Assembly (NCBI GenBank): GCA_902806065.1
Contig: CADCVE010000104.1
Coordinates: 1 to 60,448 of the forward strand
Direction: 5' to 3'
DNA from: an uncultured Rubrobacteraceae bacterium
GTDB lineage: Bacteria; Actinomycetota; Rubrobacteria; Rubrobacterales; Rubrobacteraceae
DNA length: 60,448 nucleotides
The notes beneath the pieces were generated by a model. The model ran no database searches, was not told the DNA's origin, and was given only the letters and a program-made list of their open reading frames with translations. Position numbers and translations under genes: made by a program. The number at the start of each line of letters is the position of its first letter. Position 1 is the stretch's first letter. Below, piece after piece: positions 8,042 through 16,994 of this stretch.

Positions 8042-9190
8042 TTAGCGTTTGTATGGGTCGTGGTCGGCGTATAACGTCATCTCTTCTGCGATCATTTCCT
8101 TCTCCGACGAGATGAATTGCTCGATGGCGCGTCGGAATTGCGGGTGGCGGATCTCGTGCGCGCTATACGTCAGGGATGGGAGAAAGCCGCGTGAGATCTT
8201 GTGCTCACCCTGTGCACCTGCTTCGAAGAGCGCGATGCCGCGCTCGATGGCGAACTCTATCGCCTGGTAATAGCAAAGCTCGAAGTGCAGGTTGCGCACC
8301 CCACCACGGCCCGCCGCGCCCCAGTAGCGACCGTACAACGTCTGACCCTTGAAGAAGTTGAGCGCGCCTGCGACCGGTCGTTTCGTAAGCGCGTCACGCG
8401 CGAAGACGAGCAGGATACGGTCGCCCATCGTCCGGAAGACCTCGGTAAAGAACGCCCCGGTGAGGTATGGGCTGCCCCATTTTCTATCCAGCGTACTGAT
8501 ATAGAACCGATACATGATGCTCGCGTGCTCCGGGGAGAGCGCCGCCCCTGTAAGGTGCTCGATCTCCAGCCCCTCATCCCCGAGTTGGCGGCGCTCGCGG
8601 GCGATCTGGCGCCGACGTTTGCTCACCATCGCGTCCAGGTAGTCGGAAAATTCACCATAGCCGCGGTTGCGCCAGTGGAACTGCACGGAGTGACGCACCG
8701 CGAACCCGCGCCCTGCAAAATCGTCGAGCTCTCGCTCGGGTAGGAAGAGCGCGTGCGACGAGCTGACGCGGTGCTCGTCGCCGAGCCTCTTGGCCGCGTC
8801 GAGCAGGGCGCTCGTCACCGCCCGGCGGTCACTAACGTCCGGCCTCATTAGGAGCTTCGGGCCGGTCGCGGGTGTGAACGGCACGGCGGCGGTGAGCTTG
8901 GGGTAGTAAGGGACTCCGTACTCGTGGTACGCCCGCGCCCACTCCCAATCGAAGATGTACTCGCCAAAGCTATCCGTCTTGAGGTAGATGCAAAGCGCGC
9001 CGAGGACGCCTCCTGCTTTGTCTCTGCAAACTAAGTAGATCGGCGACCACCCGCTCCCTCTGCCGACGCTACCCGAGCGTTCGAGCGCGCGCAGGAACTC
9101 GAAGTCGAAGAATGGGAAATCCGGCGGCTCCAGCGCACGCCACGCCGCTACCTCCACACGCTCTATACTGGAGAACCGCTCGACCCGCAT
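8042..9190 (-). CDS. FemAB-like / GNAT-fold N-acyltransferase (DUF482-type)
   Basis: 382 residues of the family often named peptidoglycan biosynthesis/recognition or FemAB-like. Landmarks are VPFTPATGPKLLMRP in the middle, FHWRNRGYGEFSDYLDAM, KRRRQIARERR, and a second GNAT-like half with VAGALNFFKGQTLYGRYWGA. FemAB relatives add amino acids from aminoacyl-tRNA to peptidoglycan bridges, but this subfamily is widespread with no settled substrate. The ATG at 9190 is the first in frame. It is separated by almost 500 bases from the next gene upstream. Confidence 0.85.
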   Translation of the reverse strand: MRVERFSSIERVEVAAWRALEPPDFPFFDFEFLRALERSGSVGRGSGWSPIYLVCRDKAGGVLGALCIYLKTDSFGEYIFDWEWARAYHEYGVPYYPKLTAAVPFTPATGPKLLMRPDVSDRRAVTSALLDAAKRLGDEHRVSSSHALFLPERELDDFAGRGFAVRHSVQFHWRNRGYGEFSDYLDAMVSKRRRQIARERRQLGDEGLEIEHLTGAALSPEHASIMYRFYISTLDRKWGSPYLTGAFFTEVFRTMGDRILLVFARDALTKRPVAGALNFFKGQTLYGRYWGAAGRGGVRNLHFELCYYQAIEFAIERGIALFEAGAQGEHKISRGFLPSLTYSAHEIRHPQFRRAIEQFISSEKEMIAEEMTLYADHDPYKR

Positions 9191-9678
9191 CGCGTCAGCG
9201 CCCTTCCTGCTTCGCCGAACCGGTAAACAAGAGCCGGTTGAGTTTCGGGTAGAACTTCGCGATCCACACCGGGACTCCCCACGCGCCCTGCCGCGGTGCC
9301 CGCGTGCATGTTCTTATGGCTGGAAAAGAGATGTTCCAGCGTATCCTTTCGAGGACACGCCTCTCGTGGAACTCTTGACGACACCAGGTGACACAACGGT
9401 CGAAGTGCTCGACCCTGGTCCCCGACGTGCGCCTGTGAGATCCGGCATGCACATGCGAACCTGAGAGCACACAAGCGTGCGAGGCTTCGATAACGAGCTT
9501 CGAGGTACGGGACCCGCTCTCCGTGACTTGATGCAAAAGCAATGGTCGTTCTGTAGAGGAAACCGTAAATTACTCCTGTTCAGTGTCACGGTGACGAATA
9601 TTCTACTTGCACTCGTCCCCGGCTTGCCTTGCTCTGGGCGGTTGCGAATCCGCAACTGCGAGCCATCCCGGCCGGGCT
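9191..9678. other. 488-base stretch without a firm gene
   Basis: No ORF here has a convincing start plus a family match. On the minus strand one frame ends in VWIAKFYPKLNRLLFTGSA and stops 4 bases before the acyltransferase start, and this looks more protein-like than the rest. Upstream the frame is not convincing, so it may be the last piece of a decayed gene. The remainder has a lower GC content than its neighbours and probably holds the promoter of the acyltransferase. Confidence 0.4.
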
Positions 9679-10188
9679 CTAGCTCCTCTTCAACAGGATA
9701 CGTCTTCCCAGGGTGAGGACGAGTCTGTCTTCGAGGGTGGCGAGGACCGGGTCGGGGATTCCCTTGCGGGCGCCTGCTAACCGGAGCCCTTCTCCAGCGT
9801 ATGCGGCGGCGAGCGCCGAGAGCGCCCCAAGTACAGCGCCGGAGTTTCCGTGTCGCCCCTCCGAGGCGAACAGAGTCGCGCCGACTAGGGCGCCGGAGAG
9901 CAGACGTCCGATCAGGGCGGGGGCGGAGGTGCGAGCCGGAATGAAGGGTGTCTTGTCGGCGATCATCTCTCCGACTGCGAGTAGGGTCAGCAGGCCGGAT
10001 ATCTTCGGCGAGCCTAGAACGGGGAGGTCGGGCGCGTGGAGGTCGCCGCGCTGGACGGACCTGGCAAGCAGGGCGGGGGCGGACATGGAGCGCAGACCGG
10101 CGATGGCGCCGAGGCCGAGCGTCGTGAGCGTCGCGGGTGTGACCTTGAACTCGACGCGCGAGCGGCGGCGCCCGAAGAGGCTAGGCAA
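9679..10188 (-). CDS. DUF4126-type membrane protein
   Basis: 169 residues, hydrophobic, with three to four predicted helices. It resembles the DUF4126 family: the N-terminal LGAIAGLRSMSAPALLA and the later IADKTPFIPARTSAPALIGR segments fit that group, whose function is unknown. Its start overlaps the end of the dehydrogenase gene upstream by eight bases, so the two are probably one transcriptional unit. A membrane location is inferred from the hydrophobic segments. Confidence 0.75.
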   Translation of the reverse strand: MPSLFGRRRSRVEFKVTPATLTTLGLGAIAGLRSMSAPALLARSVQRGDLHAPDLPVLGSPKISGLLTLLAVGEMIADKTPFIPARTSAPALIGRLLSGALVGATLFASEGRHGNSGAVLGALSALAAAYAGEGLRLAGARKGIPDPVLATLEDRLVLTLGRRILLKRS

Positions 10189-11254
10189 GCGCGCTCCAGA
10201 CTTCGATCTTGGTCTTGACGTGACGTATTACCTCGTCGGTGAACTCCCGCGTCCCGGTGGAGCCGCCTAACTCCGCGGTCCTTATTCCGTCCAGCACGCT
10301 CTCGAAGGTAGCCTCGTAGATCGCGCGTGAGGCCCGGTCGGCCTCCTCTTCATGGAAGAAGGTAAGGAGGGCGGCGCCCGCGAGGATCATGGCCATCGGG
10401 TTGGCGACGTTCTTGCCCTCCAGAGACGGCGCGGTACCGTGCGGGGCCTCGGACATTACGGTCTCCGGGTTCTCGTCCTCATTCAGCGCGATGAGCAGTG
10501 ACTCCGCGCCCGCTATGGAACCGAACATCTGCAACACCATATCCGACATGCAATCGCCGTCGCGGTTGAGGGTCGGGATGACCAGCGGCTCGCCGTAGGT
10601 CGAGAGCAGCAGAGCATAGGTCGCGTCTATGAGTTGGGGGTCGTAGCGAATATCTTTGTTGTTCGCGGCGGCCCGGTCCATCTCTTCTTTGAGCATTCCT
10701 TCGTAGACGGGTGAGACCGTCCATTTGGGTCCTCCAAAGACCTTGGCGCGCATCTTGCGAGCCTGGACAAATGCGAACTCCGAGACCTGACGACAGACTC
10801 TGCGAGAGATGTGCTCGGTTCGGTAAGCGACCTCGTCGAGGCCCTCGCCTTCGCGCCACTCCTTCGCCCCGTAGGCGTCATCCACGGCCATCCGCACCAC
10901 GGAGATCGGCGCATGGAAGCCCATCAGCGGGTTGACGCCAGGGATGCGCCGTCCCGTGCGCACGATCACCGTACCGTTGATGCCACTACGTAGGATGGCG
11001 TTCGGGGAGCCCAAAGACCCCGTCTCCGGCGTGACTGTCGCGGCCTTTATGCCGAAGCCGGACTCCTTCATTGCGGCGGCGGCTTCGTCTACGACCGTGT
11101 TGTTCGTCTTCTGGCGGTTCTCCAGCGACAGGTCGTACCGTTTCAGCTCCAGGTCCAGGCCCGTCACCGAAGGGTCCAGAACTCGCAGGGCCTCCTCCAG
11201 GAGTTCCTGGCCGGTCTGGTCGCCCTCCATGACGATGATGGTCTTTCGATCCAC
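10181..11254 (-). CDS. isocitrate/isopropylmalate dehydrogenase family protein
   Basis: About 357 residues of the NAD(P)-dependent decarboxylating dehydrogenase family. I chose the GTG at 11254, preceded by AAGAGGAGATAA, rather than a start 96 bases upstream with no ribosome site; the product then begins MDRKTIIVMEGDQTGQELL, the usual first strand. Metal and nucleotide regions are recognisable: DCMSDMVLQMFGSIAGAES, SEAPHGTAPSLEGKNVANPM and the Gly-rich C-terminus. The substrate loop (TGSLGSPNAILR, then VIVRTGRRIPG) does not match textbook isocitrate or isopropylmalate enzymes well, so I do not assign icd or leuB. It is divergent from the first AIM24 gene. Confidence 0.8.
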   Translation of the reverse strand: MDRKTIIVMEGDQTGQELLEEALRVLDPSVTGLDLELKRYDLSLENRQKTNNTVVDEAAAAMKESGFGIKAATVTPETGSLGSPNAILRSGINGTVIVRTGRRIPGVNPLMGFHAPISVVRMAVDDAYGAKEWREGEGLDEVAYRTEHISRRVCRQVSEFAFVQARKMRAKVFGGPKWTVSPVYEGMLKEEMDRAAANNKDIRYDPQLIDATYALLLSTYGEPLVIPTLNRDGDCMSDMVLQMFGSIAGAESLLIALNEDENPETVMSEAPHGTAPSLEGKNVANPMAMILAGAALLTFFHEEEADRASRAIYEATFESVLDGIRTAELGGSTGTREFTDEVIRHVKTKIEVWSALA

Positions 11255-11396
11255 ACTTATCTCCTCTTGAACGCTCCAATAGAGTCTCCAGATGCAAGTA
11301 TACGACCGGGCGAGAGACCTGGCGTATGATCTAAAATACGCTGATGGCAAGATCGGGTCACTGTGGCAATTATCCTGAAGGGTAGGAGGCAGTGAA

Positions 11397-12017
11397 GTGA
11401 CGCATTTTCGGCTCGAAAGCAGCCGGCTCCTGGAGGTAGAGCTCCGGAACGAGCGGGTGATGACGCGGGCGGGCGCGATGGTCGCCTACGACGGCCAGAT
11501 CAAGTTCGAAAAGTCCATCCTCGGCGGTGAGGGCCTCTTCGGCGCCTTGAAACGCAGGGTAGGTGGCGAGGGCTTCGACCTCATGACCACGAGCGGCACC
11601 GGACGAGTGTACATAGCCCAGAATGCCGCCGAGATCCTGCTGGTACCCCTCCAGAATGAGAAGATCTTTATCGAAAGTAGCAGCCTCCTGGCCTTCGACG
11701 ACGGCATGAGGAGTAACACGGTCTTCGCCGGCCTACGGGGCGCATCCTCCGGTCAGGGACTCTTTACCACCACGGTCGAGGGTACCGGTAACGTCGCGGC
11801 AATCTCGGACGGGACTGCGATCTTGCTGGAGGTCACGCCCTCCGAGCCGCTCTTCGTGGACCCGGATGCGTTTATCGGGTTCAAGGGCAACATCCGCCAG
11901 GAGTTCGTCTTCGACGTGAACTGGAAGACCATGATCGGCCAGTCCTCCGGCGAGAGCTACCAGCTAAAGTTCACCGGGCAGGGCCTCGTATACATCCAGC
12001 CTAGCGAGCGCAGGTAA
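11397..12017 (+). CDS. AIM24 family protein, copy 1
   Basis: 206 residues of the AIM24 (formerly DUF124) family, predicted all-beta with a TRAP-like fold. It ends with the family's typical GQSSGESYQLKFTGQGLVYIQ. First of four head-to-tail paralogues; copies 1 and 2 are more alike, and copies 3 and 4 form a second type. The start may be the GTG at 11397, in GAGGCAGTGAAGTGACG. Bacterial AIM24 proteins have no settled function; several sit beside TerD genes, as here. The next gene follows after 10 bases with its own AAAGGAGG site. Confidence 0.88.
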   Translation: MTHFRLESSRLLEVELRNERVMTRAGAMVAYDGQIKFEKSILGGEGLFGALKRRVGGEGFDLMTTSGTGRVYIAQNAAEILLVPLQNEKIFIESSSLLAFDDGMRSNTVFAGLRGASSGQGLFTTTVEGTGNVAAISDGTAILLEVTPSEPLFVDPDAFIGFKGNIRQEFVFDVNWKTMIGQSSGESYQLKFTGQGLVYIQPSERR

Positions 12018-12027
12018 AGGAGGGAGT

Positions 12028-12678
12028 ATGCCGCAGTACTCGCTTATAAACAGCAAGATGCTCTCTATCAAGCTACACGGCGAAGAGGTCTACGCCAAAC
12101 GAGGGTCCATGATCGCGTACACCGGGCAGGTCGATTTCGCCCCGTCCTCCTCGGGCTCCGAGGGTTTGGGTGGCCGGGCAATGCGCAGCGTAACCGGCGA
12201 GCAGATGTCGCTGATGAGCGCCCGTGGGACCGGCGAGGTGCTGTATGCCTTCTACGGGTTGCACGTCACGCTGATACAGCTCTCCGGGGAGACGTTCTTC
12301 GCCGAGAGCGAGAGCCTCCTCGCCTACGACGGCCGCCTGCGGAGCGGGACGCAGTTCATGGGCAGCGGGGGGATGCAGGGTATGCTACGGGGCGCCGCCA
12401 CGGGCAGCGGCCTCTTTACCACGACCCTCGAAGGGGCCGGGGAGTTGGCTATCGTCTCCGACGGGGACTCCTTTGCCCTGGACGTAACGCACGACCGGCC
12501 CATCTTCGTCGACCCGCAGGCGTACATCGGGCACCGGGGACAGCTCCAGTCCAACATCGTCACCGACGTCGGGTGGAAGAGCTTCGTCGGCCAGTCCTCC
12601 GGCGAGAGCTACCAGCTAAAGTTCACGGGCCTCGGCACCGTGTACATCCAGGCTGCCGAGCGCGGCGGCAACCGGTGA
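12028..12678 (+). CDS. AIM24 family protein, copy 2
   Basis: 216 residues, closely related to the gene before it (shared KRGSMIAYTGQVDF-like and VGQSSGESYQLKFTG segments). The ATG has AAAGGAGGGAGT upstream. Its TGA overlaps the GTG of the third copy (GTGA), so translation is coupled. It contains a Gly/Ser-rich insert near residue 110 (MGSGGMQGMLRGAATGSG), as expected between beta strands of this fold. Confidence 0.88.
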   Translation: MPQYSLINSKMLSIKLHGEEVYAKRGSMIAYTGQVDFAPSSSGSEGLGGRAMRSVTGEQMSLMSARGTGEVLYAFYGLHVTLIQLSGETFFAESESLLAYDGRLRSGTQFMGSGGMQGMLRGAATGSGLFTTTLEGAGELAIVSDGDSFALDVTHDRPIFVDPQAYIGHRGQLQSNIVTDVGWKSFVGQSSGESYQLKFTGLGTVYIQAAERGGNR

Positions 12679-13307
12679 TCCTCAACCACCAAACCCTCCC
12701 CGCCAATGGCAACATCAACCCTTACGCCTTCTGCATCGACGTGACCGGCGAGATGCTGATTCGTAAAGGAAAGATGATCGCCTACTACGGCTCCCTGCGC
12801 TTCGAAGCTCTGGGCGCCGGCCCCTTCGAGGTGCTCGTCAACGAGGTGCTCAACTCCCCGCTCCAGGCCCGGAACTTTGTCGTGGTAACAGGTCGAGGCA
12901 AGCTCATTCTCGGCGACCGCGGCCACAACCTCGCCTCCTACGACCTCGAAGACGGCAGCCTCACCATCCGGAGCGAGAATGTGCTTGGCTTCCAGCCCTC
13001 GCTCGCGTGCCACGAGTCCATCATCCCCGGCTACCTCACCCTCCTCGGCACCGGCAGCTTCGTCGCCTCCTCCAACGGCCCGGTGCATTTCCTCGAACCG
13101 CCGGTGAAGGTGGATGAAGACGCCTTGCTGGGGTGGGCGGACATGCCTGCCCCGTCGTACCGCTACGACTACAACTATGTGCGCGGGGCTTTGAGGACGG
13201 TAGGGGCGTTGGTCAAAGGGTGGGGGACTGGCGAGGAGAAGCAGTTGGATTTCAGTGGCAACGGGACCGTGTTGATACAGGCCAGCGAACGTGGAGTACA
13301 GCGATGA
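12675..13307 (+). CDS. AIM24 family protein, copy 3
   Basis: 210 residues from the GTG at 12675, which overlaps the stop of copy 2; a longer frame upstream overlaps copy 2 and is not used. It belongs to the second AIM24 subtype in this row: NHQTLPANGNINPYAFCIDV at the start, then VTGRGKLILGDRGHNLASYDLED and a SGEEKQLDFSGNGTVLIQASE-like end. Its stop overlaps the ATG of copy 4 (ATGA), continuing the coupled chain. Confidence 0.87.
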   Translation: MILNHQTLPANGNINPYAFCIDVTGEMLIRKGKMIAYYGSLRFEALGAGPFEVLVNEVLNSPLQARNFVVVTGRGKLILGDRGHNLASYDLEDGSLTIRSENVLGFQPSLACHESIIPGYLTLLGTGSFVASSNGPVHFLEPPVKVDEDALLGWADMPAPSYRYDYNYVRGALRTVGALVKGWGTGEEKQLDFSGNGTVLIQASERGVQR

Positions 13308-14035
13308 TCTACAACGCCCAGAACCTGCCCGTGAACGGTAACATCAACTCTTACTCCTTCTGTATGGACGTCACGGGCGAGATGTTTATCCAGAAGGGGA
13401 AGATGGTCGCCTACTACGGCGCCCTCAAATTCGAGTCCCTGAGCGCCGGCGCCTACGACGTGCTGGTAAAAGAATCCTTCAACTCACCGCTCTACATGAA
13501 GAACTTCGTCGTGGTAACGGGCCGGGGCAAGCTCATCCTCGGAGACCGTGGAAACCACATAGCCTCCTATGACCTCGAAGATGGCAATTTGACCGTCAGG
13601 AGCACCAACGTCCTCGGCTTCGAGCCGTCCTTGATCTGCCAGGAATCCACCGTCCCCGGGTACCTCACTCTTCTCGGCACCGGCAAGTTCCTCGCCTCCT
13701 CGAACGGCGCCGTCCACTTCCTGGAACCACCCGTGCGCGTAGACGAGGACGCCCTACTTGGCTGGGCGGACATGCCCTCGCCTTCGTACCGCTATGACTA
13801 CAGCTACATGCGCGGCATGTCCGGGATGATAAGGTCCTTTGTGAGCAACCGGAGCAGCGGCGAGGAGAAGCAGCTCGACTTCACCGGCCAGGGTACCATC
13901 CTGATCCAATCCTCAGAGACGGGGCTCGTCGGGAGTACCAACCTCGAAACTATCGTCTCCCAGACTTCCAGCCTCCAGCAGCACGAGCTTCAGCAGCTCT
14001 CCACCCACCTCCAAGGCCTGATGCAGAACCGCTAA
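13304..14035 (+). CDS. AIM24 family protein, copy 4 with C-terminal extension
   Basis: 243 residues, clearly a paralogue of copy 3 (NAQNLPVNGNINSYSFCMDV, VTGRGKLILGDRGNHIASYD). It differs by a C-terminal extension of about 30 residues rich in Gln, Ser and Leu (SQTSSLQQHELQQLSTHLQG), which could form a short coiled helix. Last gene of the rightward run; it converges on the leftward HAD gene with only 46 bases between stops and no clear terminator. The repeated subtypes imply two rounds of duplication. Confidence 0.87.
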   Translation: MIYNAQNLPVNGNINSYSFCMDVTGEMFIQKGKMVAYYGALKFESLSAGAYDVLVKESFNSPLYMKNFVVVTGRGKLILGDRGNHIASYDLEDGNLTVRSTNVLGFEPSLICQESTVPGYLTLLGTGKFLASSNGAVHFLEPPVRVDEDALLGWADMPSPSYRYDYSYMRGMSGMIRSFVSNRSSGEEKQLDFTGQGTILIQSSETGLVGSTNLETIVSQTSSLQQHELQQLSTHLQGLMQNR

Positions 14036-14081
14036 CCGAACCCTCGCCGCCCCGGTGTTTAGATAGCGCCCGTCTGAGAAC

Positions 14082-14852
14082 TCAGTCAAGAGACAGAGAA
14101 GGGATCCGGCGTAGAAGCTCCCCGATCCCCTCGTGCCCCGGCGTCTCCGAGATGAGTCCTCCGGCCTCCCCAACGAGTGAGACGACCGCGGGCGCGGCGC
14201 TCGCAAGCGTACAGGGCGTAGCCACCCGCGAGAGCCAGCACACGTCGTTCGCGCCATCACCGATGCCGACAGCCCCGGCGGCCCGCTCTCCAAGGAGCGC
14301 CTCCAGCGCGGTCCACTTGTCTGCCCGTCTACCCGTCAGATATACCTTTCGCCCGTCCCTAAAAACACGCAGCGTCGGGTCGAGGCTGAGAGCAAGGTCG
14401 CCGAGACGAACGAGCAGGGTTTCGGCCTCCACCGGCGTCTCCGCCCGCGCCACCAGACAAGCCTCGAAGTCCTCCTGCCAGGTGAGCGGAGACTGGCCCG
14501 ACATCGCGTCTTCGAGCGACCGCCGCAACTCCGTCCAGGAGCGTTCGGGTTCCAGAGGGTAATGTTGTCCCGGTGGGCCGAGGAGAGCGCCGTCCTCCAG
14601 CACGACGCCGGAGACGGCGACACCACGCCGCGCGAGGCCATCTACCACGGGCTGTGTCCCATGCCAGGAGCGGGCAGTGGCGAGGGTAATGTCGTAGTAG
14701 TAGCTAGCATGCAGGCTGGCGAGTGCTTCGGCGGTCGCGGTGGCGAGGTACGCGGAGCGGGTGCGGCCAGGAACCTCGATGGCGTCCGGGAGAGCTTGGA
14801 GGTGGAGAAGAGTGTAGTCGAGGTCGAGGACGAGGGCGCGTTGCGGCCGCAC
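14082..14852 (-). CDS. HAD family hydrolase of the ter biosynthetic set (Cof-like)
   Basis: About 257 residues of the haloacid dehalogenase superfamily. Motif I is LVLDLDYTLL with the nucleophile Asp and the general acid Asp, and motif IV is GIGDGANDVCWL. The order and the central cap domain fit Cof-type sugar-phosphate phosphatases. I chose the GTG at 14852, just after the stop of the StiP gene (14858); an upstream ATG would overlap it by 87 bases. In published comparative work on ter systems, a HAD phosphatase accompanies the PRTase genes found here, and it would remove a phosphate from their product. That role is inferred. Confidence 0.85.
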   Translation of the reverse strand: MRPQRALVLDLDYTLLHLQALPDAIEVPGRTRSAYLATATAEALASLHASYYYDITLATARSWHGTQPVVDGLARRGVAVSGVVLEDGALLGPPGQHYPLEPERSWTELRRSLEDAMSGQSPLTWQEDFEACLVARAETPVEAETLLVRLGDLALSLDPTLRVFRDGRKVYLTGRRADKWTALEALLGERAAGAVGIGDGANDVCWLSRVATPCTLASAAPAVVSLVGEAGGLISETPGHEGIGELLRRIPSLSLD

Positions 14853-14857
14853 GAAGG

Positions 14858-15901
14858 CTAGTCCTGCATCCTGGCTGCGGCGACGGCGCCCCACGCGGCG
14901 ACTTCCTGGCGGTCGTAGGAGATTGGAACACCGCGCAGACGGCACAGGTGGAGCACGGGTGCGAGGGAATGCGTTGCCTCTGCCTCGCTTTCACGGAGGA
15001 GGACTTCGCGGGGGGAGCGGTTGATGAGGGCGCGAACTACCTCGTTTACGTGCAGGCGCCAACCGGGAGGGGGAGAGGGGGAAGGCGGAGCCGGGAGACT
15101 CTCGCCCGTTGTTTTCGCGACCGTTTCTCCCTCGGCCATCCAGGCTTCTATGTAGGAGGGGCGAAGGAGGTGATTGGGGAAGCGGTAGACGCGGAACATG
15201 CCACCGTTCGCGGCGGCGAAGCCGCGGGAGAAGCCCAGGGTTTCAGGGGCGGTGAACAGGGAGGAGGGGACGAAGCGATCAGCCTGTACGGCGGAGAAAT
15301 GTGCGACGCCAAGGGGGTCGCAGAGGACGGCGAGGTGCGGGCCTTCTTCGTTCGTGAAGTCGGGGTAGCCAGCGGAGATCCAGCGTTCGTATGATCTTCG
15401 TAGTTCCCGGGCGACGCCGCCACCGCTCGTCCACCCGTCCACGAAGACGATCGGTCTCCCGGGATGGTTCGCGAGTGCGGCTGAGAGCGCGGCCACGTCC
15501 CACCCGAGGCCGTCGAAGAGGGAGAGTGCCGCGAGTGGGACTTTTGCACCGAAGCGGCGCTGCAGGGACCGCGCCAGCAGCGCCCCGACCGGCACGCCGG
15601 CTCGCAGGATGGCAATCAGGAGCGGCGGCGAGCTGACGGAGGCGGCGACTTTATCGGTGAGTGCTTCGACCATGCCCGTTACGGCGGGCTTCTCACGGAC
15701 GATGGAGTCGAGGAGTAGCTTCTCGAAGACAGTGTCCAGGCGCGGCTCGGGGGAGGGTTTGGACCAGCGCCGCCAGCCCATTACTTCCGGCGCGAAGGCT
15801 TCTTCGCCGCGGAAGAGGGGGGCGTTGATCTGGTCGTAGGGGTCTATCTCTCCTGCGGGATCGGCGTAGAGGGTAAGGCTGGGCCAGGGGGCGTCGATCA
15901 C
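14858..15901 (-). CDS. StiP-type protein fused to a C-terminal PELOTA RNA-binding domain
   Basis: 347 residues. The main part matches the StiP family, described both as a PRTase-like fold and as a cysteine protease; visible segments are LLIAILRAGVPVGALLARSL, IVFVDGWTSGGGVARELRR and VLCDPLGVAHFSAVQADRFV. After a Pro-rich linker, the last ~65 residues (VNEVVRALINRSPREVLLRE through ISYDRQEVAAWGAVAAARM) look like an L7Ae-like PELOTA domain. GTG start overlaps the stop of the PRTase-TRSP gene (GTGA). The family is tied to ter operons and to a predicted nucleoside-like metabolite; its exact chemistry is unknown. Confidence 0.8.
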   Translation of the reverse strand: MIDAPWPSLTLYADPAGEIDPYDQINAPLFRGEEAFAPEVMGWRRWSKPSPEPRLDTVFEKLLLDSIVREKPAVTGMVEALTDKVAASVSSPPLLIAILRAGVPVGALLARSLQRRFGAKVPLAALSLFDGLGWDVAALSAALANHPGRPIVFVDGWTSGGGVARELRRSYERWISAGYPDFTNEEGPHLAVLCDPLGVAHFSAVQADRFVPSSLFTAPETLGFSRGFAAANGGMFRVYRFPNHLLRPSYIEAWMAEGETVAKTTGESLPAPPSPSPPPGWRLHVNEVVRALINRSPREVLLRESEAEATHSLAPVLHLCRLRGVPISYDRQEVAAWGAVAAARMQD

Positions 15902-16980
15902 GACCCCGGAACCTCGAAGGTTTCGGTCTCGACTTCCCGGGAGAGTAGCAAGTCCCGTAACCGCCCGGCAATGGCGGCGGTCGACGCTTCACCTACTAGC
16001 AAGGCTCGGGATGGGAGTGAGGTCGTCCAGTTGTAGAGGAAGTGGCGCGGGGCGGGAGGGGCGATAAGGTCCAGGCGACTGGTGACCGCACCGCCGTTCA
16101 CGAGCCACGGGCTACGCGTCACGTGGCGAAAGGCAGGACGCTCGCTCGCCGGAAATGATTCCCAGACCGCCAGGGCCACGTCCACGCACTCCCCGATCGC
16201 GTACAGCCCCCCGGGACGCAAAGAGCGCCACCGACGGCTCAGGTCGTCTAGAGAGGAGTTCAAAATCTCACCCGGCCGCCCGAAGGGGTTGCGGGGAGAC
16301 GGGGTTGTACCATCTGGAGTCTCCTGGCCTGGGAGACACTCCTCGTTCGACAGGTCGAGGACGCGGAGCTCGATACCTAATCCGTCCATCTCCTCGTGTA
16401 AGCGCTCCCGCAAACTCACTGGCCGTCGGTCGGACAAAGTGACTACGTGGTAGCGGTCGGCGACGTTGATAATGCTCAGTAGCAGGTTCCGGAGTGTGGC
16501 GCCGGTCGTTAGCTCATCCTCCACGATCACGACCCGTGGGTAGGTGCGGCCGGAGGGCAGGGAGAGGGAGTGAACCGGGCCGTGCGAGTGAGGTTCTAGG
16601 AAGGTATGGACCTCGCCCGCGGCGTTGTTACGCACGCCCTGGCGTATGGGCTGGCGGTGTTCTCGGGTGGTGAAGCGCAGGTCCACCTCGCCCCCGAGCC
16701 GGGCGGCGAGAAACCAGGAGAGCAGGAGGGCCGACTCGGTCATCCCGATCACGAGCGTCGGGCCGGGGCAAGGGGAGAGGGAGGGAGCGGCGAGACGAGC
16801 TATCTCCTCCAGAGCCCCGGCGTCGAGCGGGGCGACCTTGCCGATGTACGGCGAGACGTAGCCGCGGCGACGTAGCGGGTTGCCGTCACGTTCGACGGCG
16901 AGAAGGCGCGTCGCCGGCAACTTTGGTTCCGAAGACGTGTCTCCGGGTAGACCGGAACCTGGTTTCTGCAGCAGGTCCAT
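15898..16980 (-). CDS. phosphoribosyltransferase with C-terminal TRSP domain
   Basis: About 360 residues from the ATG at 16980; a start 96 bases upstream is possible but overlaps the TerD gene. The PRPP-binding loop is VVIVEDELTTGATLRNLLLS (acidic pair followed by TTGAT). The segment with GMTESALLLSWFLAARLGG precedes it, as in PRTase_2 proteins. The C-terminal TRSP part ends around RHFLYNWTTSLPSRALLVGE. Known work places PRTase_2-TRSP with StiP, PELOTA and HAD proteins in ter loci, presumably joining ribose 5-phosphate to a base-like acceptor. Start codon uncertain. Confidence 0.85.
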   Translation of the reverse strand: MDLLQKPGSGLPGDTSSEPKLPATRLLAVERDGNPLRRRGYVSPYIGKVAPLDAGALEEIARLAAPSLSPCPGPTLVIGMTESALLLSWFLAARLGGEVDLRFTTREHRQPIRQGVRNNAAGEVHTFLEPHSHGPVHSLSLPSGRTYPRVVIVEDELTTGATLRNLLLSIINVADRYHVVTLSDRRPVSLRERLHEEMDGLGIELRVLDLSNEECLPGQETPDGTTPSPRNPFGRPGEILNSSLDDLSRRWRSLRPGGLYAIGECVDVALAVWESFPASERPAFRHVTRSPWLVNGGAVTSRLDLIAPPAPRHFLYNWTTSLPSRALLVGEASTAAIAGRLRDLLLSREVETETFEVPGS

Positions 16981-16994
16981 GAGGGGTGCGGAGC

